Assembly: GCF_030315745.1 (NCBI RefSeq)
Contig: NZ_JASXSH010000013.1
Location: 1 to 64,000 of the forward strand
Source of the DNA: Gordonia heveisoli
Lineage (GTDB): Bacteria; Actinomycetota; Actinomycetes; Mycobacteriales; Mycobacteriaceae
Length of the DNA: 64,000 bases
Direction: 5' to 3'
Numbering within the stretch: position 1 is the first letter of the stretch; each line of letters starts with the position of its first letter. Of this stretch, positions 25,926-35,797 are shown piece by piece. The notes under the pieces are model-generated. The model saw only the letters and a list, made by a program, of their open reading frames with translations. It had not been told where the DNA came from and ran no database searches. The translations under genes were made by a program, and so were the position numbers.

Positions 25926-26396
25926 TCAGGCCGGTTGCCAGGTGAATCCGAACCGGTAGTCGGCCGGGGCGATCGGGGTGTCGGAGTGTGGTGGTGGTTC
26001 CACCGTCCGCAGCAGCAGGGTCCCGACCGTCAGGCGGGTTGGTTTCCCCAGCTCGACGACGTGTTCAGCCGATGACGGACCCGACGTGACGCGAACCGAC
26101 AGCTCGACGGTGCCCGGCCACACACATTCGACGTCGGTCGGGCAGCGGCTGTCCTGCGTGACGCGCAGCGGGGTGAGCCGGACGCCGCCGCCGAGGTCGA
26201 CGGTCTGGGACAGCCCGACGACGAGGGCTCCGGACACGCTGGTCGTCGGGGGTGACGAGGTCGGCGGGGGTGACGAGGTCGGCGGGGGTGACCCCGGAGC
26301 GTCGGCGCAGCCGGTTGCCAGGGCGACGACGATCGCGGCGACCGACAACAGCGCCGCCGGACGTGCCAGACGTGTGCTGGGGACGGATGCGGACAT
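25926..26396 (-). CDS. Putative lipoprotein, unknown function
   Basis: Exported protein of 156 aa. A signal peptide ends in a lipobox (VALATGC), so lipid anchoring is expected. A Pro/Ser/Thr linker with PPPTSSPP repeats follows, then one small beta-rich domain with a Cys pair (SRCPTDVECVWPGTVELSVRV) typical of short secreted actinobacterial proteins. No function recognised. ATG at 26396 preferred over the GTG one codon earlier because AGGGTG lies 5 nt upstream. It sits antisense between the two acyltransferase genes. Confidence 0.75.
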   Translation of the reverse strand: MSASVPSTRLARPAALLSVAAIVVALATGCADAPGSPPPTSSPPPTSSPPTTSVSGALVVGLSQTVDLGGGVRLTPLRVTQDSRCPTDVECVWPGTVELSVRVTSGPSSAEHVVELGKPTRLTVGTLLLRTVEPPPHSDTPIAPADYRFGFTWQPA

Positions 26397-26425
26397 CACT
26401 GCACCCTAGTGTTTAGGCTTGTCGC

Positions 26426-27226
26426 ATGGGAAGGGCAGTGCACAGGCGCCGGGAGCCGGTCTACCGGACCCTGGAGATCATCGCCGGCAGCCTGTCCTGG
26501 GCGCAGGGACTGGATCGGCGCTATACGGGTATCCAGAACATCCCAGAGACCGGTGGCGCGGTGCTCGCGATCAACCACACCGGCTACGTCGACTTCCTGC
26601 CCGCCGCGCTCGGTGTGTACCGGGCCGGGCGGCGGACGCGTTTCCTGATCAAATCCGAGGTGATGGACGTCGGGATCATGCGGTTCCTGGTCAATCACAC
26701 CGGCACCGTGCCCACCGACCGGTCCGATGGCATCGAGGCTTATCGGCGAGCCGTCGAGTCGCTGCGCTCCGGTGAGATCGTCGCAATCTATCCCGAGGCC
26801 ACCATCTCGCGCAGCTTCGAACTCAAGGCGTTCAAGACCGGTGCGGTCCGGATGGCGGCGGAGGCCGGTGTCCCGATCATCCCGGTCATCGTCTGGGGGG
26901 CGCACCGGCAGTGGACCAAGGGCGGCAAACGCAACATGGGGCGCAGCAAGACTCGCGTGCTGTCGCGCTTCGGACTGCCGCTGTACGCCGACCCCACCGC
27001 CGACCCGGTGGCCGAGACGAATCGGTTGCGCGAGGTCATGACGACGATGCTGCACGAGGTCCAGGAGTCCTATGAACACCCCGACGGCGCATTCTGGGTG
27101 CCGACCCGACTCGGCGGAAGCGCACCGACCCCGGAGGAGGCCGCGGTGATCGAAGAAGACGAGGCGCAGCGCAAGGCGGCGGCGCGGGCGGCCAAGGCCG
27201 ACAAGGCCCGCCGCGGGACGCGCTGA
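26426..27226 (+). CDS. PlsC-type acyltransferase 2 (Rv3814c-like)
   Basis: Second lysophospholipid acyltransferase-family protein, 266 aa, a clear paralogue of the gene at 25109: NHTGYVDF (HX4D), YPEATISRSFELKAFKTGAVRMA and PVIVWGAHRQWTKGGKR are almost identical blocks. The N-terminus is more basic and the tail is a Lys/Ala/Arg coil. The acceptor is unknown. Its stop overlaps the ATG of the HAD gene (TGATG), so the two are coupled. Confidence 0.88.
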   Translation: MGRAVHRRREPVYRTLEIIAGSLSWAQGLDRRYTGIQNIPETGGAVLAINHTGYVDFLPAALGVYRAGRRTRFLIKSEVMDVGIMRFLVNHTGTVPTDRSDGIEAYRRAVESLRSGEIVAIYPEATISRSFELKAFKTGAVRMAAEAGVPIIPVIVWGAHRQWTKGGKRNMGRSKTRVLSRFGLPLYADPTADPVAETNRLREVMTTMLHEVQESYEHPDGAFWVPTRLGGSAPTPEEAAVIEEDEAQRKAAARAAKADKARRGTR

Positions 27227-28059
27227 TGGCGTTCGGACCACCCGTACTCATCGCCAGCGACGTCGACGGCACCTTGATCGACGACGACAACCGGGTCTCG
27301 GCCCGCACCATCGACGTGCTCGCCGCAGCGAGCACGGCCGGAGCCGAGTTCGTCCTCGCCACCGGCCGACCGCCGCGCTGGATCGCCGAGATCACCGATC
27401 AGTTCGTCGGCACCGCGGTCGACGTCCGATATGCGGTGTGCGCCAATGGCGCCATCCTGTATGACGTCGTCGCCGATCGGGTGATCTCCGCGTCGACACT
27501 GGCCCCCGACGTCCTGCGGCACCTGGGCGACGTCATCTACCGGCAGCTTCCGGGTGCGGGCATCGCCTCGGAACGGGCCGGGCGGTCGGCGCACGACGCC
27601 GCGACCGCGCCCTTCGTCGCCACCGCCGGGTACCAGCACGCGTGGCTCAACCCCGACCACGTCGAGGTCGGCGACGACGAGGTCTTCGCCGAGCCGGCCG
27701 TCAAGCTTCTCGTCCGCTCACCGGGCATGCCGAGTTCTGAAATGGCACAACGTATCTCGCCACTGACCGACGGATTGGCGGAGGTCACCTTCTCCACCGA
27801 CAACGGGCTCGTCGAACTGTCGGTGCCCGGCACCCACAAGGCATCGGGGTTGCAGTTGCTGGTCGCCGAAGCCGGGCTGCGAGCCGATGCCGTCGTCGCC
27901 TTCGGTGACATGCCCAACGACGCCGAGATGCTCACCTGGGCTCACCACGGCGTGGCGATGGGTCATGGGCACCCCGCCGCGCTGGCCGCCGCCGACGAGG
28001 TCACCATCGGCAACAACGACGACGGCGTCGCGCGGGTCCTGGAGCGTTGGTTCGGCTGA
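27226..28059 (+). CDS. HAD-superfamily Cof-type phosphatase (Rv3813c-like)
   Basis: Cytoplasmic phosphatase of 277 aa, Cof/class IIB HAD type. Motif I is ASDVDGTLIDDD (nucleophile Asp and acid Asp), motif II is the Thr in LATGRPP, and motif IV is AFGDMPNDAEML. The C2B cap lies between. The substrate is probably a sugar phosphate or similar small metabolite, not predictable. It is translationally coupled to the acyltransferase upstream, matching the order Rv3814c-Rv3813c in M. tuberculosis. Confidence 0.88.
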   Translation: MAFGPPVLIASDVDGTLIDDDNRVSARTIDVLAAASTAGAEFVLATGRPPRWIAEITDQFVGTAVDVRYAVCANGAILYDVVADRVISASTLAPDVLRHLGDVIYRQLPGAGIASERAGRSAHDAATAPFVATAGYQHAWLNPDHVEVGDDEVFAEPAVKLLVRSPGMPSSEMAQRISPLTDGLAEVTFSTDNGLVELSVPGTHKASGLQLLVAEAGLRADAVVAFGDMPNDAEMLTWAHHGVAMGHGHPAALAAADEVTIGNNDDGVARVLERWFG

Positions 28060-28102
28060 GCTGTCTGCCCATCGGTGGTGGGTCTACCGCGGCTGACTCG
28101 GG

Positions 28103-29014
28103 TCAGTACCCGCCATCGTCGTCGGGAATGTCGGTGGTCGTGGGTGCATCGGGAGCATCCGGATCGGCTTCGGGGGTGTCGTCGGGGACTGGAGTGTCGT
28201 CGGGGACTGGAGTGTCGTCGGGGGCCGGGACACCGGGGGTGCCCTCGTCCGGCGGCGGTGTCACGCCCGGCGTCGAATCGGGGGTGGTGGTGTCGCCGCC
28301 GTTCTCGTCGGGGTCGGTCCCTGCGCCATGGTTCGGGTTGCAGACGGTGCCCTCGCACGTCGCGCCGGGGGCGACGAAACTGCCCACCGGGCAGGCGGGA
28401 TCCTGATTGCCCGCGCAGTACTGGCGAGTCAGGTTGTTGTCGGTCGAACCGTCGGCACCGATCGGGCCGCCATTGGCCGGCCGGCCGTCGGGTCCCCACA
28501 CACCGACGCCGTCGCCGCCTCCGTGGTTGGGATTGGTGCAGATCGTGCCCTCGCACTTGACGTATGACGGGCTGCCGTTGGGATTGCGGATCGCATTCGG
28601 TGCGACGAAACTGCCTTTCGGGCAGGCGGGATCTTGGTTCCGGGCGCAGTATTCCTGCGTCAGGTTGTTGTTGGTCGACCTATCCGCCCCGGTGGGTCCG
28701 CCGTTTACGGGCTTGCCGTTGGTATCCCAGTAACCGGCCGCGGGGTGGACGTGGGCCTGCGGCCCGTAGAAGCTGCCGCGGGGGCACCCGGGATCCTGGT
28801 TGTGCGCACAGAAGTCCCGGGTCAGATTGTTGCCGGTGGATCCGTCGGCGCCGCGCGGACCGCCGTTGACCGGTTTGCCCTGGGGATTCCACGTACCTCC
28901 GGCCGCCTTGTTGTCGATCGAGGGTGAACTTGCGGACTCCTCCGTGCTGTCGCAGGCGGTCAGTGCCCCGACGAACGACAGGCAGAACAATGCGATCACG
29001 AACAGGCGCCTCAT
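28103..29014 (-). CDS. Modular repeat lipoprotein, novel
   Basis: Exported protein of 303 aa that I cannot assign to a family. A signal peptide ends in LTAC (Cys21), a lipobox. Three copies of an exactly 41-residue module follow at residues 42-82, 96-136 and 173-213, each reading W-x3-G-(K/R)-P-(V/A)-NGGP-x-GAD-x-ST-x-NNLT-x2-(F/Y)-CA-x-NQDP-x-CP-x-GSF with two Cys. Two CEG(T)xC segments lie between or after the modules. The last 90 residues are Asp/Pro/Thr-rich with VPDDTP repeats. ATG at 29014 has GGAG upstream. It lies 129 nt downstream of the amidase, same direction, where Mycobacterium has a PE_PGRS gene. Probably a surface protein. Confidence 0.75.
   Translation of the reverse strand: MRRLFVIALFCLSFVGALTACDSTEESASSPSIDNKAAGGTWNPQGKPVNGGPRGADGSTGNNLTRDFCAHNQDPGCPRGSFYGPQAHVHPAAGYWDTNGKPVNGGPTGADRSTNNNLTQEYCARNQDPACPKGSFVAPNAIRNPNGSPSYVKCEGTICTNPNHGGGDGVGVWGPDGRPANGGPIGADGSTDNNLTRQYCAGNQDPACPVGSFVAPGATCEGTVCNPNHGAGTDPDENGGDTTTPDSTPGVTPPPDEGTPGVPAPDDTPVPDDTPVPDDTPEADPDAPDAPTTTDIPDDDGGY
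28176..28229 (-). repeat. 18-nt tandem repeat, three copies
   Basis: The unit GTGTCGTCGGGGACTGGA occurs at 28176 and 28194, with a diverged third copy at 28212. It encodes the VPDDTP repeats in the tail of the repeat lipoprotein. Confidence 0.8.
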
Positions 29015-29143
29015 GGCAGCTCCGGGTTCTGCTGTGGCGGCGCTCGATACGCCGCGGCAACACGCGCGATCGTAACGTCGGATTTTGCTGGTATGCAACA
29101 TCATCAATGATGAGTTGCGGTCCGACAATACGGGCTTGAGTGT

Positions 29144-30724
29144 TCACGGAGAGGCGGGTGCCGCCGGCGCGGCCGGCGCCGCACCGGACATGGCGCGGAT
29201 CTGGTTGAGCGCCGAATAGCCGTGCACACCTGGGCAGCTGGTGTTGTTGTAGTCGCGATGGCCGGCGATCATCGGCAACTGGGTGCGTGCGCCGGCGGGG
29301 AACTTGCTGTCGGAGAAGTACTCCGCGGTGAGGTGAGCGGTCCCGCCCGCGTTGAGGCCGGCCTTGCCCAGACGCCATCGCAGGAAACGGGAGGCGGCCG
29401 AGATCATCGCGGCGGTCGGCGGCACCTGATCGAGGTTGCCCATCAACGACAATCCGACTGTCGCCTTGTTGAATCCGCCGGTATGGGTGCCCTCGACGTT
29501 GCGGTCCAGCCCGCCGAAGGCGCCTTCGAAGACCTGGCCGTATTTGTCGACCAGCACGTTGTAGCCGATGTCGCACCAGTTGAGGGTGCGCGCGTGATAG
29601 GCGTAGATACCGCGGACGATCTCCACCGACTGCTGCGCGGTGTAGTCGTTGTTGCCCGCGGTGTGGTGCACGATCGCGCCACCGACGGTCGGCGAATAGA
29701 TCGGCTGCGAACAGCGGATGGATTCGTCGGCACCCCATTGGGCACGGGCTACCACCGACGGCCCGCCGAGCAGCGGGGTCAGCAACGACGAGCCCAGTGA
29801 CAGAATCGAATCCGGACTGATCAGGGTCGCCTTGACCGCGGACAGGGCGGTGGTCACGAGTTTGGTCACCACCTCACCGGCCATCCCGACACCGAGTTGG
29901 GCGAGATCCCCGCCCTGGGTTTCGGCGGCTGGGATCGCGAGACCCTCATCGGTGGCGGCGACCTGCACCTCGCGGGCGTCGCCGACCCACACCGGTTCGG
30001 TACCGACCGGTTTGCCTGCGGAGGGGACAGCGCCGTGGAGTGCCGGTTCGAGTACCGACCACGGCGTCCAGCCGCCATCGGCCCGACGGGATCGCATCAC
30101 CAGATCGACGTCGACGGGACGATCCCACGTGAAGGCCACCATCTTGAGTGGCTTGTCGCGGACGATCGTGGTCACCGCAGCGCCGACGGTCCGGCCGTCG
30201 GCCAGCCGGGGGATCGTCGCCTGCGGTGTAGACCCGCCGGGGGTCTTGGGCCGGGGGCCGGTCTTCGGAGGCGTCTTGCTCGGGGTCTGCGTCTTGCTCG
30301 GCGTCGGGGTTTGCGTGGGCGCCGATGATGGATTGCTCGGCGTCGGATCGCTCGAGGCCGGTGCGGGCGACGTCGTCGACCCCGATGGCGGTGTGGCGGG
30401 CAACGGCACCGTTACGTCGGGCAGACCGTCGGGCAGCGTGAAGACGTTCGGATCGATTTCCGGCAGCTTCACGCCGACGGCGTCCAGGCCCGAGGACGTG
30501 ATGTCCAGGACGGCGGCTGGCAGTTCACGCAGCGGGACCTGCTCGATCGCGGTGTTCCCGATCCGCTTGGTGCGGTCGACCAGCGACGGATCGTCGGCGC
30601 CGACGCTCACGATCAGGGGTGCGGCGACGGCCGCGACGGCGACGACGGCCAGCATGATCGACGGTTTCGGTCGGGCATGACGCACGGTGGGCACTCTCCT
30701 CGGGCTGGGGTGTTCGGCAGTCAT
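29144..30724 (-). CDS. PGRP-type N-acetylmuramoyl-L-alanine amidase (Rv3811-like)
   Basis: Exported cell-wall hydrolase of 526 aa. Signal or anchor segment at about residues 22-45. A Pro/Thr/Ser linker (about 100-165) precedes a middle domain and a C-terminal peptidoglycan-recognition/amidase_2 domain (about 330-500). Zinc ligands are visible: His in GGAIVHHTAGNND, His in MIAGHRDYNNTSCPG and the Cys at its end; a Tyr in CDIGYNVLVDKYGQVFEG is the usual catalytic helper. It should cut the muramoyl-alanine bond of peptidoglycan. Position matches Rv3811. Divergent from the SpoIID-like gene across a region with a 9-nt iteron. Confidence 0.9.
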   Translation of the reverse strand: MTAEHPSPRRVPTVRHARPKPSIMLAVVAVAAVAAPLIVSVGADDPSLVDRTKRIGNTAIEQVPLRELPAAVLDITSSGLDAVGVKLPEIDPNVFTLPDGLPDVTVPLPATPPSGSTTSPAPASSDPTPSNPSSAPTQTPTPSKTQTPSKTPPKTGPRPKTPGGSTPQATIPRLADGRTVGAAVTTIVRDKPLKMVAFTWDRPVDVDLVMRSRRADGGWTPWSVLEPALHGAVPSAGKPVGTEPVWVGDAREVQVAATDEGLAIPAAETQGGDLAQLGVGMAGEVVTKLVTTALSAVKATLISPDSILSLGSSLLTPLLGGPSVVARAQWGADESIRCSQPIYSPTVGGAIVHHTAGNNDYTAQQSVEIVRGIYAYHARTLNWCDIGYNVLVDKYGQVFEGAFGGLDRNVEGTHTGGFNKATVGLSLMGNLDQVPPTAAMISAASRFLRWRLGKAGLNAGGTAHLTAEYFSDSKFPAGARTQLPMIAGHRDYNNTSCPGVHGYSALNQIRAMSGAAPAAPAAPASP

Positions 30725-30830
30725 CGTGGCGAGGCGGACCGTTATGTCTCATTCACACACGCCGCCTCGGCACAACTCGTGATGCTGTTGTTATCTCCTG
30801 AGGTTGGAGTTAACGATCAACTTCATTATC

Positions 30831-30875
30831 GTCACTTAAGTCCCAATCGTCACACGAGTCACAGACGTAACGGCT
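30831..30875. promoter_or_regulatory. Five 9-nt iterons (GTCAC core)
   Basis: Consecutive 9-mers GTCACTTAA, GTCCCAATC, GTCACACGA, GTCACAGAC and GTAACGGCT start at 30831, 30840, 30849, 30858 and 30867: five GT(C/A)(A/C)C cores with exact 9-nt period. This lies 42 nt upstream of the SpoIID-like start and 107 nt upstream of the amidase start. Direct-repeat GTCAC/GTAAC cores resemble sites of OmpR-family regulators such as MtrA, which controls wall-peptidase genes in mycolata. Confidence 0.65.
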
Positions 30876-30916
30876 CAGCGCCGCGTGTGAGCTCGACCGA
30901 AGGATGTGTTCACCTC

Positions 30917-32494
30917 GTGAAGATCTCCGCACCGCACAAGCGGCTGACGGGCTGGCTCGCGCCGGGAGTCCGGCCGCGTCACGCACGTCGGCGTGCCTGG
31001 TCGTGGGCGAGCATCGGCCTCGCGCCCGCACTCCTCATCGGCGGGATCGCCGTCGCCGGATCGCAAGGTCCGACCGACGTCGGCAACGTCGAACTGTCGG
31101 TCGGCTCGACGGTGACATTGATCGGACACGGGCACGGACACGGCCGCGGTCTCGGGCAGTGGGGTGCCTACGGTTATGCACGAAAAGGATGGTCGGCGAA
31201 CCAGATTCTGCGTCACTATTACGGCGGCACCACCGCGGGGAAGGTGGACAGGCCCGAGATCTTGGTGAAACTCACCCAACAGAGCTCGGTGAATGTGCAC
31301 GCGGACGCCGGAATGCGAGTCGGTGGGCAGCCGGTGGCTCCCGGGCAGGCGGTCAGCCTCTCCGGGAACACCGCGACCATCCTGAGTGGCTGCGGGGGCG
31401 GCGCGGTGCGAACCGTGCGCGTCCCGCAGCCCTTCGTGGAGCCGATCAACATGGGACCGAGCCGCCCGCCGGCCGAATTCCTCAAATTCTGCGGATCCAA
31501 CACGGCCTATCGCGGTGCGCTCGGCTACGACGGTGGCGGCGTCGCCAACAAGCTGCACGTCGACGACTACGTCAAAGGCGTGATCCCGCGCGAATCGGTA
31601 CCCGCATGGGGTGACTCCGGCGGTATGGAGGCGCTCAAGGCGCAGGCGGTCGCCGCCCGCACCTACGCGCTGGCCGCCATCGCCGGCGGCAAGAAGATCG
31701 ACGACACCCAGAACTCGCAGGTATACGGCGGGGTCTCCGGTGAGGACCCGCGGACCAACAAGGCCGCCGACGCGACCGCCGGGCAGATCCGGCTGCAGAA
31801 CGGTCGGCCCGCGTTCACCGAGTTCTCCGCCTCCACCGGCGGCTACACCGCGGGCGGACGGTTCCCGGCGGTGGCCGACGCCGGCGACTCCGCGTCACCG
31901 AACCACAACTGGACCGCCGAGGTCAGTGCGGGCAGCATCGGCTCTGCCTTCGGTGTCGGCGCCCTGCGCAGCTTCGAGGTCATCGAGGCGAACGGCCTCG
32001 GACCCGAGAACGGCCGCGCCATCAAGGTGCGGGCCGTCGGCTCGGCGGGCACCGTGGAGACCACCGGCGAAGAGGCCCGCACCAAACTGGGTCTGAAGTC
32101 GTCGTGGTTCGCGATCAAGGGACAGACCACGCGCCCGAAGATCGTCACACCCCCGACCGGCCCCGGCGCGGGCGGGAGCCTGGACTTCGGCAGCCTCAAT
32201 CAGCTCGTCGACCAGGTCGTGCCCGGTGCGTCGCAGCTGCTCAGCCTGGCGACCGACGCGATGAACGGCAAGGTCGGCGACCTCGGTGGCATCACCGGAC
32301 CGCTGGGTAAGGCGCTGGGACTGCCCGCGCTGACCCTGGACGGCACCGGCGTCACCCAGCTCTTCGAACAGGGCATGTTGTTCTTCACCCGGCAGACCGG
32401 CGCCCACGCCCTCGTCGGCGCCGGATTGGCGCGCTACCAGGCGCGCGGCGGGATCGCCGTGCTCGGCTTCCCGACTCGCGACGTGCTGCGCTGA
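30917..32494 (+). CDS. SpoIID/LytB domain protein with C-terminal LGFP motif
   Basis: Exported protein of 525 aa. A basic N-terminus and one helix (about 29-52) precede a SpoIID/LytB domain: GHGHGHGRGLGQWGAYGYARKGWSANQILRHYYGG, YVKGVIPRESVPAWGDSGGMEALKAQAVAARTYAL and the GQIRLQNGRPAFTEFSASTGGYT block. In sporulating bacteria SpoIID is a lytic transglycosylase; in non-sporulating Actinobacteria the family is thought to remodel or enhance hydrolysis of the wall. The C-terminus (HALVGAGLARYQARGGIAVLGFPT) is an LGFP motif, found in mycolata envelope proteins. GTG at 30917 chosen; GTG at 30887 is possible. Divergent from the amidase. Confidence 0.82.
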   Translation: MKISAPHKRLTGWLAPGVRPRHARRRAWSWASIGLAPALLIGGIAVAGSQGPTDVGNVELSVGSTVTLIGHGHGHGRGLGQWGAYGYARKGWSANQILRHYYGGTTAGKVDRPEILVKLTQQSSVNVHADAGMRVGGQPVAPGQAVSLSGNTATILSGCGGGAVRTVRVPQPFVEPINMGPSRPPAEFLKFCGSNTAYRGALGYDGGGVANKLHVDDYVKGVIPRESVPAWGDSGGMEALKAQAVAARTYALAAIAGGKKIDDTQNSQVYGGVSGEDPRTNKAADATAGQIRLQNGRPAFTEFSASTGGYTAGGRFPAVADAGDSASPNHNWTAEVSAGSIGSAFGVGALRSFEVIEANGLGPENGRAIKVRAVGSAGTVETTGEEARTKLGLKSSWFAIKGQTTRPKIVTPPTGPGAGGSLDFGSLNQLVDQVVPGASQLLSLATDAMNGKVGDLGGITGPLGKALGLPALTLDGTGVTQLFEQGMLFFTRQTGAHALVGAGLARYQARGGIAVLGFPTRDVLR

Positions 32495-32576
32495 ACCCCG
32501 GGTGCGCTGTACACCACGGCGCCCGTGGCCCACACCATGCGCTCGGACAATCCTCAGGTTGCGTCCGTTACCCTGA

Positions 32577-33776
<1,200 letters not shown>

Positions 33777-33853
33777 GCGGCGCGACAAGCAGAAGACGAG
33801 CACTCTCGACGGCGGATGCCGCGAGTAGCGCAGAAACGATGAGGGCGGAGTAG

Positions 33854-35797
33854 ATGACGGTGACGTCCACCCACGACCACGACACCCAAGCGGGGGAGGG
33901 GCACTCGAAGGCGGCGTCGCTGCTGCAGCGGGTCATCTTCCCGCGGCCGGGTGAACCGCTCGATGTCCGATCGCTCTACCTGGTCGAATCGTCGACCAAC
34001 CATCGTCGGGCACATGCGCCCAGCCGGACATCGGTGTATCTCGCGGGCGAATCCGAGGTCAGCTTCGAGACCTACTTCAACGCCTTCGCCGCGGCGTACT
34101 GGCGGCGCTGGTCGATCCTGAAGTCGGTGGTGCTCCGCGTCGAGGTGTCGGGGACGGCCCGCGTCGACCTCTACCGCTCCAAGATCGACGGCTCACGTAT
34201 CGGCATCGGCGGCGATCTGGTGCCCACCGACGAGAACGGTCGCGGCGCCATCGAGTTCGAACTCGACCTCGACCCCTTCGAGGACGGCGGCTGGATCTGG
34301 TTCGACGTCACCACCGACACCGACACCGAGATCGTCTCGGCCGGTTGGTATGCGACCGCAGAGGCTGCGGCCGGACTCGACCCCGACACCAAGCGGGTCA
34401 CCGTCGGCATCCCGACCTTCAACCGGCCGACCGACGCCGTCAACGCGCTGGCCGCACTCACCTCCGACCCGCTCGTCGACGGGGTCATCGATGCGGTGCT
34501 GATGCCCGACCAGGGCACCCGCAAGGTCGTCGACGAACCCGGTTACGACGACGCCGCCACCGCCCTCGGTGACCGGCTGCGCATCTTCGACCAGGGCAAT
34601 CTCGGTGGTTCGGGCGGATATGCGCGCATCATGTACGAGGCGCTGCGCCTCACCGACAGCCCGTATGTGCTCTACATGGACGACGACATCGCGATCGAGC
34701 CGGACTCGATCCTGCGCGCGTTGGCGATGTCGCGGTTCGCGAAGTCGCCGATGCTCGTCGGCGGACAGATGCTCAACCTGCAGGACCGCAGTCATCTGCA
34801 CTGCATGGGTGAGGTCATCAACCGCGGCAATTTCATGTGGACGGCGGCACCCTTCGTCGAATACGACCACAACTTCTCCAAGTACCCGCTGCGCGACCGC
34901 GAGAACTCCAAGAACCTGCACCGGCGCATCGACGTCGAGGGCAACGGCTGGTGGATGTGCATGATCCCGCGGGAATGCGCGGAGACCATCGGCCTGCCGA
35001 TGCCGCTGTTCATCAAGTGGGACGACTGGGAATTCGCGCTGCGCGCGGCCAAGGCCGGCTATCCCACCGCCACCATCCCCGGTATCGCGATCTGGCATAT
35101 GGCCTGGAGCGACAAGGACGACGCCATCGACTGGCAGGCGTACTTCCACCTGCGCAACCGGCTGGTGGTCGCGGCACTGCATCACGACGGCCCGATCAAC
35201 GGGATCCTGAAGTCGATGGCCAAGGCAACCGCGAAACATCTTCTTTGCCTTGAGTATTCGACGGTGGCGATCCAGAACGAGGCGATCCGCGACTTCCTCG
35301 CCGGACCGGACCACGTGCGCAGCCTGCTGCCCACCGCGCTGCCCAAGATCGCCGCGATGCGTAAGCAGTTCCCCGACGCCGTCGTCCTGCCGTCAGCGCA
35401 GCAACTACCCCGAACCAGCGGCGAGGCAACGCATTTGGGCACGCACCCGCCGACCGGCAAGGTGGCCAAGGCCAAGGCGCTGCTGGCCGCGATGCGCAAC
35501 AACGCCCGCCCGGCCGACCCGCGCCACCACGAGGTGCCGCAGGCCAACTATCCGCCGATCGAGGCCCGCTGGTTCAGCCTGGGCCGGGTGGACGGCGTGA
35601 CCGTCACCACCGCCGACGGTCGGGGAGTGGTCTACCGCCAGCGGGACCGGGACAAGATGATCGCACTGGCCAAGGAATCCGCGGCGCTCGTGCGGGAACT
35701 CAACGAGAGGTTCCCCGCGATGAAGGACGCCTATCGGGCCAAACATCAGGAACTGACGAGCAAGGAGAGCTGGGCCGGTGTCTTCGGAATCGACTGA
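33854..35797 (+). CDS. glfT2: Galactofuranosyltransferase GlfT2
   Basis: Processive GT-A fold (GT2 family) enzyme of 647 aa that extends the galactan with alternating beta-1,5 and beta-1,6 galactofuranose. An N-terminal beta-barrel domain (about 1-160) precedes the catalytic domain: VGIPTFNRP, GGSGGYARIMYEAL, the metal-binding YMDDDIAIEPDS, the WDDWEFALRAA catalytic-base region and WHMAWSDKDDAIDWQAYFHLRN. The C-terminal helical domain (about 400-647) is complete. Length agrees with Rv3808c. ATG at 33854, 77 nt after glf. Its last 20 nt overlap the PAP2 gene. Confidence 0.97.
   Translation: MTVTSTHDHDTQAGEGHSKAASLLQRVIFPRPGEPLDVRSLYLVESSTNHRRAHAPSRTSVYLAGESEVSFETYFNAFAAAYWRRWSILKSVVLRVEVSGTARVDLYRSKIDGSRIGIGGDLVPTDENGRGAIEFELDLDPFEDGGWIWFDVTTDTDTEIVSAGWYATAEAAAGLDPDTKRVTVGIPTFNRPTDAVNALAALTSDPLVDGVIDAVLMPDQGTRKVVDEPGYDDAATALGDRLRIFDQGNLGGSGGYARIMYEALRLTDSPYVLYMDDDIAIEPDSILRALAMSRFAKSPMLVGGQMLNLQDRSHLHCMGEVINRGNFMWTAAPFVEYDHNFSKYPLRDRENSKNLHRRIDVEGNGWWMCMIPRECAETIGLPMPLFIKWDDWEFALRAAKAGYPTATIPGIAIWHMAWSDKDDAIDWQAYFHLRNRLVVAALHHDGPINGILKSMAKATAKHLLCLEYSTVAIQNEAIRDFLAGPDHVRSLLPTALPKIAAMRKQFPDAVVLPSAQQLPRTSGEATHLGTHPPTGKVAKAKALLAAMRNNARPADPRHHEVPQANYPPIEARWFSLGRVDGVTVTTADGRGVVYRQRDRDKMIALAKESAALVRELNERFPAMKDAYRAKHQELTSKESWAGVFGID

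Noticed and set aside
28176..28229. CRISPR-like repeat array
   Set aside because: Units are directly adjacent, in frame and encode VPDDTP; there are no spacers or cas genes.
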